The notes below the pieces were generated by a model. That model was not told where the DNA came from and did no database searches. It worked only from the letters and a program-made list of their open reading frames with translations. A stretch of DNA of 57,195 bases from Mesostigma viride (lineage: Eukaryota; Streptophyta; Mesostigmatophyceae; Mesostigmatales; Mesostigmataceae): contig RPFO01002104.1 of assembly GCA_009746045.1 (NCBI GenBank), forward strand, positions 1 through 57,195, given 5' to 3'. Each line of letters opens with the position of its first letter. The first letter of the stretch is position 1. A program made the translations under genes and the position numbers. Shown here one piece after another: positions 34,354 to 47,470 of this stretch.

Positions 34354-35227
34354 ATTAATGATGAGGATTCAGGCTCCCATGGTGTCATCATGGCCCGTCT
34401 ACGTACATGGATGTCAAGGAATAGTAAATGATGAGGATTCAGGCTCCCATGGTGTCATCATGGCTTGTCTACGTACATGGTTGGCATTTATGTAATTAAC
34501 GAGGAGGATTCAGGCTCCCATAATGTCTCCATGGCTGGCCTACGTACATGGATGTCAAGGAATAGTAAATGATGAGGATTCAGGCTCCCATGGTGTCATC
34601 ATGGCCCGTCTACGTACATGGATGGCATGTATGTAATTAATGATGAGGATTCAGGCTCCCATGGTGTCATCATGGCCCGTCTACGTATATGGATGTCAAA
34701 GAAAAAAAAATGACGAGGATTCAGGCTCCCATGGTGTCATCATGGCTGGCCTACGTACATGGATGTCTCATAAAAAAAATGATGAGGATTCAGGCTCCCA
34801 TGGTGTCATCATGGCCCGTCTACGTACATGGTTGGCATTTATGTAATTAATGATGAGGATTCAGGCTCCCATGGTGTCATCATGGCCTGTCTACGTACAT
34901 GGATGGCATGTATGTATTTAATGATGAGGATTCAGGCTCCCATGGTGTCATCATGGCTGGCCTACGTACATGGATGTCTCAGAAAAAAAATGTGGAGGAT
35001 TCAGGCTCCCATGGTGTCATCATGGCTGGCCTACGTACATGGATGTCTCATAAAATAAATGATGAGGATTCAGGCTCCCGTGGTGTCATTATGGCCCGTC
35101 TACGTGTTGTTGGCATGTATGAAATTAATGATGAGGATTCAGGCTCCCATAGTGTCATCATGGCTGGCCTACGTACATGGTTGGCATTTATGTATTTAAT
35201 GATGAGGATTCAGGCTCCCATGGTGTC
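34354..35227 (-). repeat. 71-bp satellite, inverted block
   Basis: Orientation flips at 34353/34354, in the middle of a unit (CCATCCATGTA then ATTAATGATGAGG). About 12 units follow before the LTR element, and 2.5 more lie beyond it at 37887-38065. Confidence 0.95.
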
Positions 35228-35868
35228 TGTCAGGGGTGAAGTTCACCCTGTGTGCCCAACTGCCTGCCGTTAATATATTTCATATAGGCCATCCATTGTA
35301 AACGGAGGTATTAGGGTTGCGTCCCTAATAATCGCACCCGCCTGCCGTATTTGTGGCCATAATTAATATCGGCAGAGTATTATGCAGTGTTGGGGCAGTG
35401 AGCACGTGTCATGTTACGGCTCATGATTTGGTCACGGAGTGACTAAGATATTAGTGCCGAAGCTACGAGAACCGGCACATTATATCAAGACTTGTACGTT
35501 CAGGGTCCTACGACCTATAGCTAGCGTACTATTCAGTCGTACTACTCGACTAGAGAGTGTTAACGGAATCTGGCTAGCGTAACGCATTCTCAGCACATTT
35601 CAGATAAGCTACGCAATCTTTGTGCCAGCCTGTCGAGCACTCACTCTTTGTGCACCTTTGTGCATAAGAGGAAGACGCAACCTACGTTGCACTTACCTAA
35701 GGTCTGAGCCATGAGTTATGGCTGACGCTTATGGTCCCCACCCGGGAGCCACATCATGGTTTTGGTGGACAAACGGTGGTAGTCCGAGATTTAATATGCA
35801 ATGATAATAAAGCGTAATCTTTAATTGTCACTATCGTTTTCGACCTACAAGTCTCAATATTTCTGACA
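35228..35868 (+). repeat. LTR 1 of the palindromic element
   Basis: Identical by eye to 37246-37886. It includes an AATAAAG at about 35804 and an internal CCCACCCGGGAGCCACATCA (about 35738) whose reverse complement sits just downstream of the LTR. Confidence 0.92.
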
Positions 35869-36405
35869 CAAAACCATGATGTGGCTCCCGGGTGGGGACC
35901 ATAAGCGTCAGCCATAACTCATGGCTCAGACCTTAGGTAAGTGCAACGTAGGTTGCGTCTTCCTCTTATGCACAAAGGTGCACAAAGAGTGAGTGCTCGA
36001 CAGGCTGGCACAAAGATTGCGTAGCTTATCTGAAATGTGCTGAGAATGCGTTACGCTAGCCAGATTCCGTTAACACTCTCTAGTCGAGTAGTACGACTGA
36101 ATAGTACGCTAGCTATAGGTCGTAGGACCCTGAACGTACAAGTCTTGATATAATGTGCCGGTTCTCGTAGCTTCGGCACTAATATCTTAGTCACTCCGTG
36201 ACCAAATCATGAGCCGTAACATGACACGTGCTCACTGCCCCAACACTGCATAATACTCTGCCGATATTAATTATGGCCACAAATACGGCAGGCGGGTGCG
36301 ATTATTAGGGACGCAACCCTAATACCTCCGTTTACAATGGATGGCCTATATGAAATATATTAACGGCAGGCAGTTGGGCACACAGGGTGAACTTCACCCC
36401 TGACA
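35869..36405 (-). repeat. Inverted truncated third LTR copy
   Basis: Reverse complement of LTR positions 1 to about 534. The last 107 bp of LTR form the loop. It begins immediately after LTR 1. Confidence 0.9.
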
Positions 36406-36686
36406 CCCCCTTGCACAATGCCTAAAGTGAAGACACTATGCAGGTACAATAGGGCCAAAAGTTTCTCCCCGCTCAATTCAGGCAAGAGCCTAAAAAGCTG
36501 GGTGGGGCAGCCAGGTATAAACTGGCTCTCACACACCCCTTGTTCAACTTAAGCCGGTACACGCTCTGGTAAATCCAATGGTATCAAAATGCCCCCCTTG
36601 TTGGGTAGTTGGTAGGACTTGCTAGGTATGATAACCAGCACATTCCCCTTACCCAGGAAGCTTGATCACGATGAACCAATGTACCC

Positions 36687-36962
36687 ACCCGGGAGCCACA
36701 TCATGGTTTTGGGTGCGGTTGGAAGGCGCTGTTTCGCTCGAGTTTTAAGTGCTCGATCTTTATGCGAATTGAGCCGGCGGCATCGGGGATCCCGGAGCCG
36801 AGAAGCCAGCGCTGTCTATGGAAATGAAGAGGTCGGAATTTTTTGATTCCGATGCCCTTTTTGGTTATTGCTTATCCTTTTGAAAGCATGGGGGGGGGGC
36901 GCATTGTGCCCCGCGTTGGCATGCTTGTGCATGTCTTAATTCTCCTTTATGTTCATGCCCAA
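36687..36962. other. Central spacer of the palindromic element
   Basis: 276 bp not repeated in the arms, except that its start again carries ACCCGGGAGCCACATCATGG, also found in the LTR. The junctions share short GGGTAC/GTACCC sequence. No gene. Confidence 0.6.
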
Positions 36963-37245
36963 TGGGTACATTGGTTCATCGTGATCAAGCTTCCTGGGTA
37001 AGGGGAATGTGCTGGTTATCATACCTAGCAAGTCCTACCAACTACCCAACAAGGGGGGCATTTTGATACCATTGGATTTACCAGAGCGTGTACCGGCTTA
37101 AGTTGAACAAGGGGTGTGTGAGAGCCAGTTTATACCTGGCTGCCCCACCCAGCTTTTTAGGCTCTTGCCTGAATTGAGCGGGGAGAAACTTTTGGCCCTA
37201 TTGTACCTGCATAGTGTCTTCACTTTAGGCATTGTGCAAGGGGGG

Positions 37246-37886
37246 TGTCAGGGGTGAAGTTCACCCTGTGTGCCCAACTGCCTGCCGTTAATATATTTCA
37301 TATAGGCCATCCATTGTAAACGGAGGTATTAGGGTTGCGTCCCTAATAATCGCACCCGCCTGCCGTATTTGTGGCCATAATTAATATCGGCAGAGTATTA
37401 TGCAGTGTTGGGGCAGTGAGCACGTGTCATGTTACGGCTCATGATTTGGTCACGGAGTGACTAAGATATTAGTGCCGAAGCTACGAGAACCGGCACATTA
37501 TATCAAGACTTGTACGTTCAGGGTCCTACGACCTATAGCTAGCGTACTATTCAGTCGTACTACTCGACTAGAGAGTGTTAACGGAATCTGGCTAGCGTAA
37601 CGCATTCTCAGCACATTTCAGATAAGCTACGCAATCTTTGTGCCAGCCTGTCGAGCACTCACTCTTTGTGCACCTTTGTGCATAAGAGGAAGACGCAACC
37701 TACGTTGCACTTACCTAAGGTCTGAGCCATGAGTTATGGCTGACGCTTATGGTCCCCACCCGGGAGCCACATCATGGTTTTGGTGGACAAACGGTGGTAG
37801 TCCGAGATTTAATATGCAATGATAATAAAGCGTAATCTTTAATTGTCACTATCGTTTTCGACCTACAAGTCTCAATATTTCTGACA
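37246..37886 (+). repeat. LTR 2 of the palindromic element
   Basis: 641 bp, TG...CA ends, preceded by AAGGGGGG. The flanking satellite resumes at the duplicated GTGTC. Confidence 0.92.
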
Positions 37887-38065
37887 GTGTCATCATGGCT
37901 TGTCTATGTACATGGTTGGCATTTATGTAATTAATGATGAGGATTCAGGCTCCATTGGTGTCATCATGGCCCGTCTACGTACATGGGTGGCATTTATGTA
38001 TTTAATGATGAGGATTTAGGCTCCCATGGGGTCATCATGGCTTGTCTACGTACATGGAGTCATAT

Positions 38066-38320
38066 TGATTCATGGAACAATGAGATACCATTCTTAATTG
38101 AAAATTGTTCTTGATACTTTCACATGCATGCCCGGAATCGTGAATTTGTGCGGGTTTCCATGATGACAATCCTCATTGAATTCTTGAGCACACAATATTG
38201 AGCAATTTAGGGGCACTTCGGCAATGTTGACCATTTTCATTCATGATCAATAAAATTAACATTTAATGCAATAAATACATATTCCACTCATTTTAATAAA
38301 CCATGCAAAAACTTTACAAG
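38066..38320 (-). repeat. Segment homologous to the right end of element A (right copy)
   Basis: Inverted copy of 25080-25330, essentially identical to it, and diverged from 55990-56215. Confidence 0.8.
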
Positions 38321-38324
38321 CACG

Positions 38325-39116
38325 CTCAAGCTAGGGGTGGGCTGGCATGCACGCGTGGGTGTGGGGGTGGGCTGGCATGCATGCGTGGGTGTGGGGGTGG
38401 GCTGGCATGCACGTGTGGGTGTGGGGGTGGGCTGGCATGCATGCGTGGGTGTGGGGTTGGGCTAGCCTGCATGCGTGGGTGTGGGGGGGGGCTGGCATGC
38501 ATGCGTGGGTGTGTGTGGGGGGCTAGCATGCATGCGTAAGTGTGGGGGGGGGCTGGCATGCATGCGTGGGTGTGGGGGGGGGCTGGCATGCATGCGTGGG
38601 TGTGTGTGGGGGGCTAGCATGCATGCGTAAGTGTGGGGGGGGGCTGGCATGCATGCGTGGGTGTGTATGGGGGCTGGCATGCATGCGTGGGTGTGTGTGG
38701 GGGGCTAGCATGCATGCGTGGGTGTGTGGGGGGGCTGTCATGCATGCGTGGGTGTGTGTGGGGGCTGGCATCCATGCGTGGGTGTGTGGGGGGGCTAGCA
38801 TGCATGCGTGGGTGTGGGGGTGGGCTAGCATGCATGCGTGGGTGTGGGGGGGGGCGGTCATGCATGCGTGGGTGTGTGGGGGGGCTGGCATGCATGCGTG
38901 GGTGTGTGGGGGGGCTAGCATGCATGCGTGGGTGTGGGGGTGGGCTAGCATGCATGCGTGGGTGTGAGTGTGGGCTAGCATGCATGCGTGGGTGTGGGGG
39001 GGGGCTAGCATGCATGCGTGGGTGTGGGGGGGCCGGGGCCGGGGCTAGCATGCATGCGTGGGTGTGGGGGTGGGCTAGCATGCATGCGTGGGTGTGGGGG
39101 GGGGCTAGCACGCCCC
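38325..39116 (-). repeat. 30-bp minisatellite, right arm copy
   Basis: Inverted counterpart of 24288-25070, with a slightly different unit count and order. Confidence 0.95.
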
Positions 39117-40399
39117 ACCCCTCCATCGGCACAGCCAGCCTTGTGAGTCTACCCTTAACAACAAGGCTGGTAGGACGACACGCCTGAGCAGCATATGTCA
39201 TGCCTATCTCAGGCTAATAATGTGTGATTTTGTGCCAACAACCAAGTTGTTCCACCCAACAACACATTATAAACCCTCTTCCAAAATGCCCAACAAGCCG
39301 GACACGTGGAGGACCACACACGCAGTATATAAAGAGAAAATAAGCTGACTTTTTATCCAGCCAACCTGTGGCTAGCTGCTCTGGTTAGCATGACAAATGC
39401 TAACATTTACTCAGTGGGAAAGGTGAAGAGACCATTGGAACAGCCTACCTGACGCATGTGCCACCAAAGCATTGTGTCCCGCAAAATGCACACTGCCTCC
39501 TTTCTAACAAGCACGAGCCGCTCTCTTTAGGAGACAGGTGCCAGCTCGTCAGTGTCTGGGGAAAATGATGCCGCTGCTTAGGAAGACCGCGTGAATTTCC
39601 TCGAACACAACTGTCTATAAAGCAAAAGAAATTTCAGAGAAGCATGGAAATAAAAGCATTACACCTTCCCGACAGGTTGTGGGCCACGCGCTGCAGCAAG
39701 CCAGCCACGTCACAGACGAACTTGCTTAAAAACATCCAGGAATCCAGCGATGCAGCGCCAGGACCCGCAACTTCATGGCTGCATCTGGCCGGAAAGAAGG
39801 CAAAAAGCTTACGCTCAACGAGGTAAGAAAGCAGGAAAGCGCTATCTTAGGACGTTTAATACAAGAACGTACCATAACGGGCATTTATTCGTGCCCAGGC
39901 GCACAAGAAAGGCCACCCTTTCATGGAGAGGTCGGGCGCGCATGGCGCAGGCCTAATGTTATCTTACCGCAAAATGACGGGAAAGGTAAAGATAGCAGCG
40001 GGAATTTTTACGGCTTTAGAAACATCATTAAACTAGCTTCCATTAGGACCATCAAAACTGGCAACAATCGACAATCACACCTGCAGGCATCAATTATACT
40101 TTATTCATCCCGACAGAAATTCAGGCCGGACCCCCCTGCCGATGGTAAAGAAAAAGAGCCCGCGACATTATAGATCGCAACTATCCCACCATAAATTAGA
40201 ATCAGTAACTAATTTTCTCCAAGAATCGAGCATTTTTTCTGCTTTCCGCGAGCCAGATTTGTCACGTTTCGTCTAAAAGCAGTCGCCATGGCCACTTCCG
40301 CAAGGGGTGCGCGCACCGTGCACCCACTTTTCACGGTACGGAGGGTACCGCGGAATTTTTTTGGCGCGGAAAATATTCGCCGCCAAAAATTAACCATGC

Positions 40400-40918
40400 A
40401 TGCATGCCCGTCGTCTCCAAACATTGCATTACATGCACGTGACGGCGTGTTCCCTCGGTCATGGTGCGCGGCGGTGCCAGCTGGACTGATGTCATGCCCT
40501 CCACGTAGGCTCGTTCTACATTTCAAAACTGATCCATGGCGCATAATTAGAATTTTGGAAGGTAGAATCAGGTTCTGAAGGTTCTACATAGTAGCCTAGT
40601 AAGGGTACACTAACATGTAGCCCAGTAGTTACTAATCCTGCGATCATGACGGAATATACATGTAGTGATACTAATCGATACATGTAGTACACATGGTTGG
40701 CGCACAGAATGTTGTACAACCTGCCCTACATGTCGGAAAAACGCACACTCTGACAAACGTGATTGAAATATATTGTACAACATCATCACTAACGCTACAT
40801 CCGGAACTGTTCTAGTGAATAGCATTACAATGTACTCCCCCGGCAGGTGTGGGTGCCCGAGTACTTGGGAGTCTGAACACGCAGTGTCGACTCCTATTGG
40901 TGCAAAAAGTCGTTTGGT
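40400..40918. other. No gene recognised
   Basis: About 520 bp of mixed DNA between element B's right end and the next foldback. Short ORFs only. Confidence 0.5.
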
Positions 40919-41503
40919 GTGAAACGACTGGTCCAACCTAAAAAAATTTTGAATTTTTGCCGTGTCCAGTAACGGTCCTAGGTTGCACCCGCGGGACGTT
41001 CCGGCAGCTGTACAGAATAGATCAGAAAGATACGCCGCGGAATGACGCCAGTGCCCGGCAAATGTGAGTCGGGAACTGAACAGTCACTACAAACGTCGAA
41101 AATCTATTGCTCCACCCCCCAAAAAAAGCGTTCCGGAACTGTTCGAAGCGAATAGCACTGACAGGATCGAACCTGCGTCCAGAGTGAGGTTGCGGAGTGA
41201 GGGAGGCCAGCCATCATGGTCCGCACACAAATCTGGCTCGGGTCCGATCCCTGTCAGTGCTCTTCGCTTCGAACAGGTCCGGAACGCTTTTTTGTGGGGA
41301 TGGAGCAATAAATACTCGACATTTGCAGTGACTGTTCAGTTCCGGGCTCACAAATGATTTGCCGGGCACAGGCGTCGTTGCGCGGCGTATCTTTGTGATC
41401 TTTTCTGTACAGCTGTCGGAACGTCCCGCGGGTGCAACCTAGGACCGTTACTGGACACGGCAAAAATTTAAAATTTTTCAGGTTGGACCAGTCGTTTCAC
41501 ATG
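40919..41503. repeat. MITE-like foldback, 585 bp
   Basis: Left arm 40919-41175 and right arm 41245-41503 are inverted copies (outer ends GTGAAACGACTGGTCCAACC) with roughly 5-10 percent differences and a 70-bp centre. Each arm's inner end carries a sequence like a tRNA B box (GGTTCGATCC on minus at about 41160-41169, GGGTCCGATCCC on plus at about 41239-41250), so the arms may derive from a tRNA-type SINE. No target duplication is clear. Confidence 0.75.
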
Positions 41504-41686
41504 ATTCGTCGTACGTACGCACATATCCTCGCATGCCATGTCGACGCTGCACTGACACACACCAGGGACTTTGGAAGGTGCGCACCCAGCCCGCCCAGGT
41601 AATTGATGCGGTGTTTTGCAGGCGCGCACCGCCGGATGCGCCCACCACGCCCGCCACCGCACGTCCAGTGACCGACTGTGGTCCAC

Positions 41687-42485
41687 GTTCTTTTTCGCCT
41701 GCGGGTGCAGCCCCCATAATGCGTACGAGCAGCTTCACGGCTTTCTTCTTTGGAAATCAAGAACAACGGGCCTGACAACAACAACAACGACAGCAGCATC
41801 AGCTCCAACAAGAGTGAGTTGCGGGATTTTACGTACGTGGTTTTTCTATTTTTTTTTTCACCTGGCATGTTGAGTATTCATCCCATTTTGCGTCATGACG
41901 GCTTCCTGAACGACGACTCTCTCTCCCTCTCCCTCTCCCCCCCTCTCCCTCTTATTTTTCACCAGGTTTTTCATGCCGATTTTAAATCCCTTTTGCGTCA
42001 TGCTCCTTGTAGCGTGATGTCGTCAATTGTCACTCACAACAATACTATCATTGTGGTTCGTTCTTTTTCGCCTGCGGGTGCAGGTCACGAGCGTTGCGTA
42101 CGAGCAGCACTTACATCATTAAATCAAGAACAACGGGCCTGACAACAAGAACAACGACAGCAGCATCAGCAACAACAAGAGTGAGTTGCGGGATTTTATG
42201 TACGTTGTTTTTCTCATGTTTTTTCACCTGTCATGTTGAGTATTCATCCCATTTTGCGTCATGCCGGCTTCCTGAACGACGACTCTCTCTCCCTCTCCCT
42301 CTCCCCCCCTCTCCCTCTTATTTTTCACCAGGTTTTTCATGCCGATTTTTAATCCCTTTTGCGTCATGCTCCTTGTAGCGTGATGTCGTCAATTGTCACT
42401 CACAACCATGCTATCATTGTGGTTCGTTCTTTTTCGCCTGCGGGTGCAGGTCACGAGCGTTGCGTGCGGTGCGTCATCAATCCAA
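41687..42485 (+). repeat. Tandem duplication, unit about 370 bp, 2.2 copies
   Basis: Units start at 41687, 42060 and 42426 with TTCTTTTTCGCCTGCGGGTG. Each has a CAACA-rich stretch and a short CTCTCTCCCTCTCCC tract. The third unit is cut short where the long CCCTCT array begins, so the array may have expanded from the short tract. Confidence 0.85.
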
Positions 42486-42503
42486 GAACAAAACACGATG
42501 TGG

Positions 42504-45127
<2,624 letters not shown>

Positions 45128-45190
45128 ACCCCCCCCCCTTTTACAAACACCATAATTCTGCCAACGTCACTCTTCCTGGACCGTGTGATA

Positions 45191-45594
45191 GTTACGCCCG
45201 CCGTCGTTTCTTGTCTTACTGGAAGAGCACATGACCAACATTGGTTGTGCTAGTTACGCCCGCCGTCGTTTCTTTTGCCTTTTCGATGTCGAAATATATC
45301 TCGGGAAAGATGCACCCCCGTCAGTTAACTTGTCATCTTGTAAGCTCAATCTTTCCATGATAGTTACGCCCGCCGTCGTTTCTTTTGCATCTTCGATGTC
45401 GAAGTGTTTGTCGTGAAAGTTGCATCCCCGTCAGCTTCTTGTAAGATCAATGTTTCATGATAGTTACGCCCGCCGTCGTTTCTTTTTTATTTTCGATGTC
45501 GAAGAATATGTCGTGAAAGTTGCAGCGCGTTCGTGTCCATTGTGATCTTGTGATATCAAAGTTTCCCATGATAGTTACGCCCGCCGTCGTTTCT
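45191..45594 (+). repeat. Array of five GC-rich motifs upstream of the plus-strand cluster
   Basis: GTTACGCCCGCCGTCGTTTC at 45191, 45253, 45363, 45463 and 45574, spaced 62, 110, 100 and 111 bp in a degenerate unit (GATGTCGAA, then GTGAAAGTTGCA). It mirrors the array upstream of the minus-strand transposase-like gene. All copies are sense to the downstream genes. Confidence 0.85.
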
Positions 45595-45704
45595 GTTGCT
45601 TCTCGTTCGTTTAAAATATCTAATGAAGTTTTTACCATCGTTCACCTAAAACAAATTACTTTAAATCTGCACCCGTTAAACCACACCCCCCTCGAAATGA
45701 CTCC

Positions 45705-45944
45705 ATGGTTGCAGAACAAATGTCAGAAGAAGAACAAAAAAAATGCTTCGGAAACCACAAGCGCAAAAGGAAAGCCGATGACAATTTAGAGACCCTCTCG
45801 GAGGATGTGCCGGAGTTGGTTTCTTCGGATGACGAGTTTGAATACTCAAAAACATCAGGGGGACAAGTTCTTGAGAAAGCATGGAAGGTGTTTGTGACAA
45901 ACGCGTTTGTGGAATGGATAAAAAAAAACTATTCCGAGGAATAG
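45705..45944 (+). CDS. Small charged protein of unknown function
   Basis: 79 codons from the ATG at 45705 to TAG. The N-terminal half is strongly charged with a basic KRKRK cluster (possible nuclear signal) and acidic SSDDEFE. The C-terminal half is more ordered and aromatic (WKVFV, WIKKNY). TTGCAG just inside the start could instead be a splice acceptor, making this an internal exon. It lies 68 bp upstream of the next gene and directly behind the five-motif array. No family recognised. Confidence 0.5.
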   Translation: MVAEQMSEEEQKKCFGNHKRKRKADDNLETLSEDVPELVSSDDEFEYSKTSGGQVLEKAWKVFVTNAFVEWIKKNYSEE

Positions 45945-46012
45945 TAACTTGTTATTATAAAATAATAAATTAATGTTTATGAATTTTTTTGTTCGTTTTT
46001 TCCCTGAAAAAG

Positions 46013-46636
46013 ATGGAGTCCGAGATCGTGAATGAAGTCTACGGAAGCGTCCTTCAAAACGTTTTCAAACAAGTTCGCTTTCTGTCGCGTGTCATATTCG
46101 AGGAAGTTCGAGTCGCGCAGGAGAGGACAGGCCGCCACTTGGCCGTTTTATTGGCGTTTGATTCGTTCAGCCAAATGGAGAGAATTATGTACGCCCAGCT
46201 AGCTGATATGAACTTCTGTATTCAAGAGGGTTTTTTCAGACCACAGATGGATCTAAGAGTGCCCATAGACCCAAGGACGGAGTTCCGCCTTTTGGTGTCG
46301 TTCATTACAAAGGGGCCAAAGATAGAGTTGGGGGAAGAGGAAGGGGCTCAGCTTGGGTGCACCTACGGGCGCGCATTTTACCCGAATGTTACGCATTCTC
46401 TGCGCGTGAGGGCTGATGCATGTGTAGGGGCAGTACCCCTCAACATGAACTTTTTCTTGCTCTCTGACCCGATCGTGAGGGATGGGGATCGCATGCGTAG
46501 TACGCGAAAGTGCTCCAAGGAGGGGTGTGGGTGCGAAACAGGACCTCATATCAAGTGGTGTAGAGGATGTAGGGATGCCAGATATTGCAGTGAGGAGTGC
46601 CAGCTCCACAAACGAAGATTCGTCCGATTCGTCTAG
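46013..46636 (+). CDS. MYND-type zinc finger protein
   Basis: 207 aa from the ATG at 46013. The first 160 residues form an unrecognised domain (start MESEIVNEVYGSVLQ). The C-terminus, 46507-46620, is a MYND-like finger: C-x4-C-x-C, then W-C-R-G-C, then A-R-Y-C-S-E-E-C-Q-L-H-K. MYND fingers bind proline-rich protein partners. The usual final H-x3-C is incomplete because the frame stops at 46636, 10 bp before the next ATG. In the overlapping frame a Ser/Asp-rich segment leads straight into the next gene, so these two may be one protein with a frameshift here. Confidence 0.65.
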   Translation: MESEIVNEVYGSVLQNVFKQVRFLSRVIFEEVRVAQERTGRHLAVLLAFDSFSQMERIMYAQLADMNFCIQEGFFRPQMDLRVPIDPRTEFRLLVSFITKGPKIELGEEEGAQLGCTYGRAFYPNVTHSLRVRADACVGAVPLNMNFFLLSDPIVRDGDRMRSTRKCSKEGCGCETGPHIKWCRGCRDARYCSEECQLHKRRFVRFV

Positions 46637-46646
46637 TCACCTCCTG

Positions 46647-47465
46647 ATGGAGGATTGGCAACGACTTCAACAACACCAAGCGGTTGCCACTGTCATTCAG
46701 AGTGTTGCTCGCTCAATAGGGGCGCCGCGCAAGTGTGATGTGTCCACTTGCAAGAAAACCGCTCTCGGATTTGACTTGTATTGCCGAAAGCACGAAGAAC
46801 ATTCTCGTCACATCGAAAATGCCCTCAGTCGCGGACTTGGAATGGCGGGCGCCCTCGGACCTGGATTGGCGGGGGGGGCCCTGCGACTTCGCCTGGACAT
46901 GACTGTCGGAGAGGTCGTGGGTGTAAATTTTGATTTCACCAGGGGAGACGAGTACTTCCTTGAAGATTGGATAGTCAAAGACTCCGCGACAGGTGCGGAC
47001 TTGGCAAAGGGAGGCTACGTTGCCGGCGCCCAAGAAAATGGTTGGAGTAGCTTGAGATGCTTTTTGATGACGACACCTTTTGCCGACTCGCGTGACACGG
47101 ATGTAAGCGAACTTTATCGGCGTATGTGTTTTGCACTCGCCGACATTCCGCTGATAACTCAACGAGAGTTCGATTTTCGCGTGGAAACAAAAGCCAAAGC
47201 GATTGTATCCGGCGTGAAGGCGATTGTGGAGGAGGAGCAGGATTCTCTGTGTGCAGAGTATTTGGAGAGAGTGGCCCCGATGAAGACGAGGAGGTCCGAA
47301 ATCTATCCTGACACCGGCAACAAGGAGGCAAAGTTGGTGGCCGCCAAAGAAGAGATGTTCGCTCGTGTCGATGAAATGGCGGCGAAAGAGGTTCCGAGAG
47401 TTCGCTCGATCGGTTGTTGCAAAACCTGCAGAGAGTGGAACGAGTCGCGGGACAGTCTATATTGA
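46647..47465 (+). CDS. Cys/His-motif protein, paralogue 1
   Basis: 272 aa from the ATG at 46647; the open frame extends upstream to 46482 without an intron signal. It begins MEDWQRLQQHQ, then carries a compact C-x4-C-x9-C-x2-H-x2-H motif (CDVSTCKKTALGFDLYCRKH, 46735-46794), like the short zinc-binding repeats of some plant and protist proteins. After a helical linker comes a domain with VNFDFTRGD and a GWSSLRCF stretch that aligns with the next gene. The C-terminal part is charged and ends with C-C-K-T-C. The first GC-rich motif downstream follows the stop by 6 bp. Confidence 0.6.
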   Translation: MEDWQRLQQHQAVATVIQSVARSIGAPRKCDVSTCKKTALGFDLYCRKHEEHSRHIENALSRGLGMAGALGPGLAGGALRLRLDMTVGEVVGVNFDFTRGDEYFLEDWIVKDSATGADLAKGGYVAGAQENGWSSLRCFLMTTPFADSRDTDVSELYRRMCFALADIPLITQREFDFRVETKAKAIVSGVKAIVEEEQDSLCAEYLERVAPMKTRRSEIYPDTGNKEAKLVAAKEEMFARVDEMAAKEVPRVRSIGCCKTCREWNESRDSLY

Positions 47466-47470
47466 TATGA

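Larger units (their letters stand above)
35228..37886 (+). mobile_element. Palindromic LTR retrotransposon derivative
   Basis: Two identical 641-bp LTRs (35228-35868 and 37246-37886, TGTCAGGGG to TTCTGACA) with target duplication GTGTC (35223-35227 and 37887-37891) and a polypurine tract (AAGGGGGG) before the second LTR. The 1.38-kb interior has no coding capacity. Its left part, 35869-36685, is the reverse complement of 36963-37779, that is, of the interior 3' end plus most of the LTR. A transcript from the first LTR would fold into a hairpin of about 530 bp. Such structures can arise by self-priming or by integration of the element into itself. Identical LTRs imply recent insertion. Confidence 0.88.
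23079..40320. mobile_element. Foldback-like structure (element B) with 2.4-kb inverted arms
   Basis: Left arm 23079-25500 and right arm 37887-40320 are inverted copies, in the order unique segment, minisatellite, A-like subterminal segment, 71-bp satellite. The core is satellite plus an LTR element. Long inverted repeats built of short tandem repeats are the hallmark of foldback (FB-like) transposons. The outer arms differ by many substitutions and indels, while the inner 1.3 kb look almost identical, so the arms are real and not a read artefact. No transposase gene lies inside. Weak left-end similarity may extend out to about 23020. Confidence 0.65.
37887..40320 (-). repeat. Right inverted arm of element B
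   Basis: Inverted partner of 23079-25500. Its outer terminus continues to about 40400 with the AT/GC palindromic end (TTTTTGGCGCGGAAAATATT, 40358-40377) that the left arm lacks but the copy at 15160 shares. Confidence 0.85.

Noticed and set aside
25301-35273. Dozens of frames reading DEDSGSHGVIMA
   Set aside because: Shadow frames of the 71-bp satellite. The unit is not a multiple of three and the frames die at each indel.
41150-41260. tRNA gene
   Set aside because: Only B-box-like T-arm sequence is present. No acceptor stem, anticodon arm or convincing A box.
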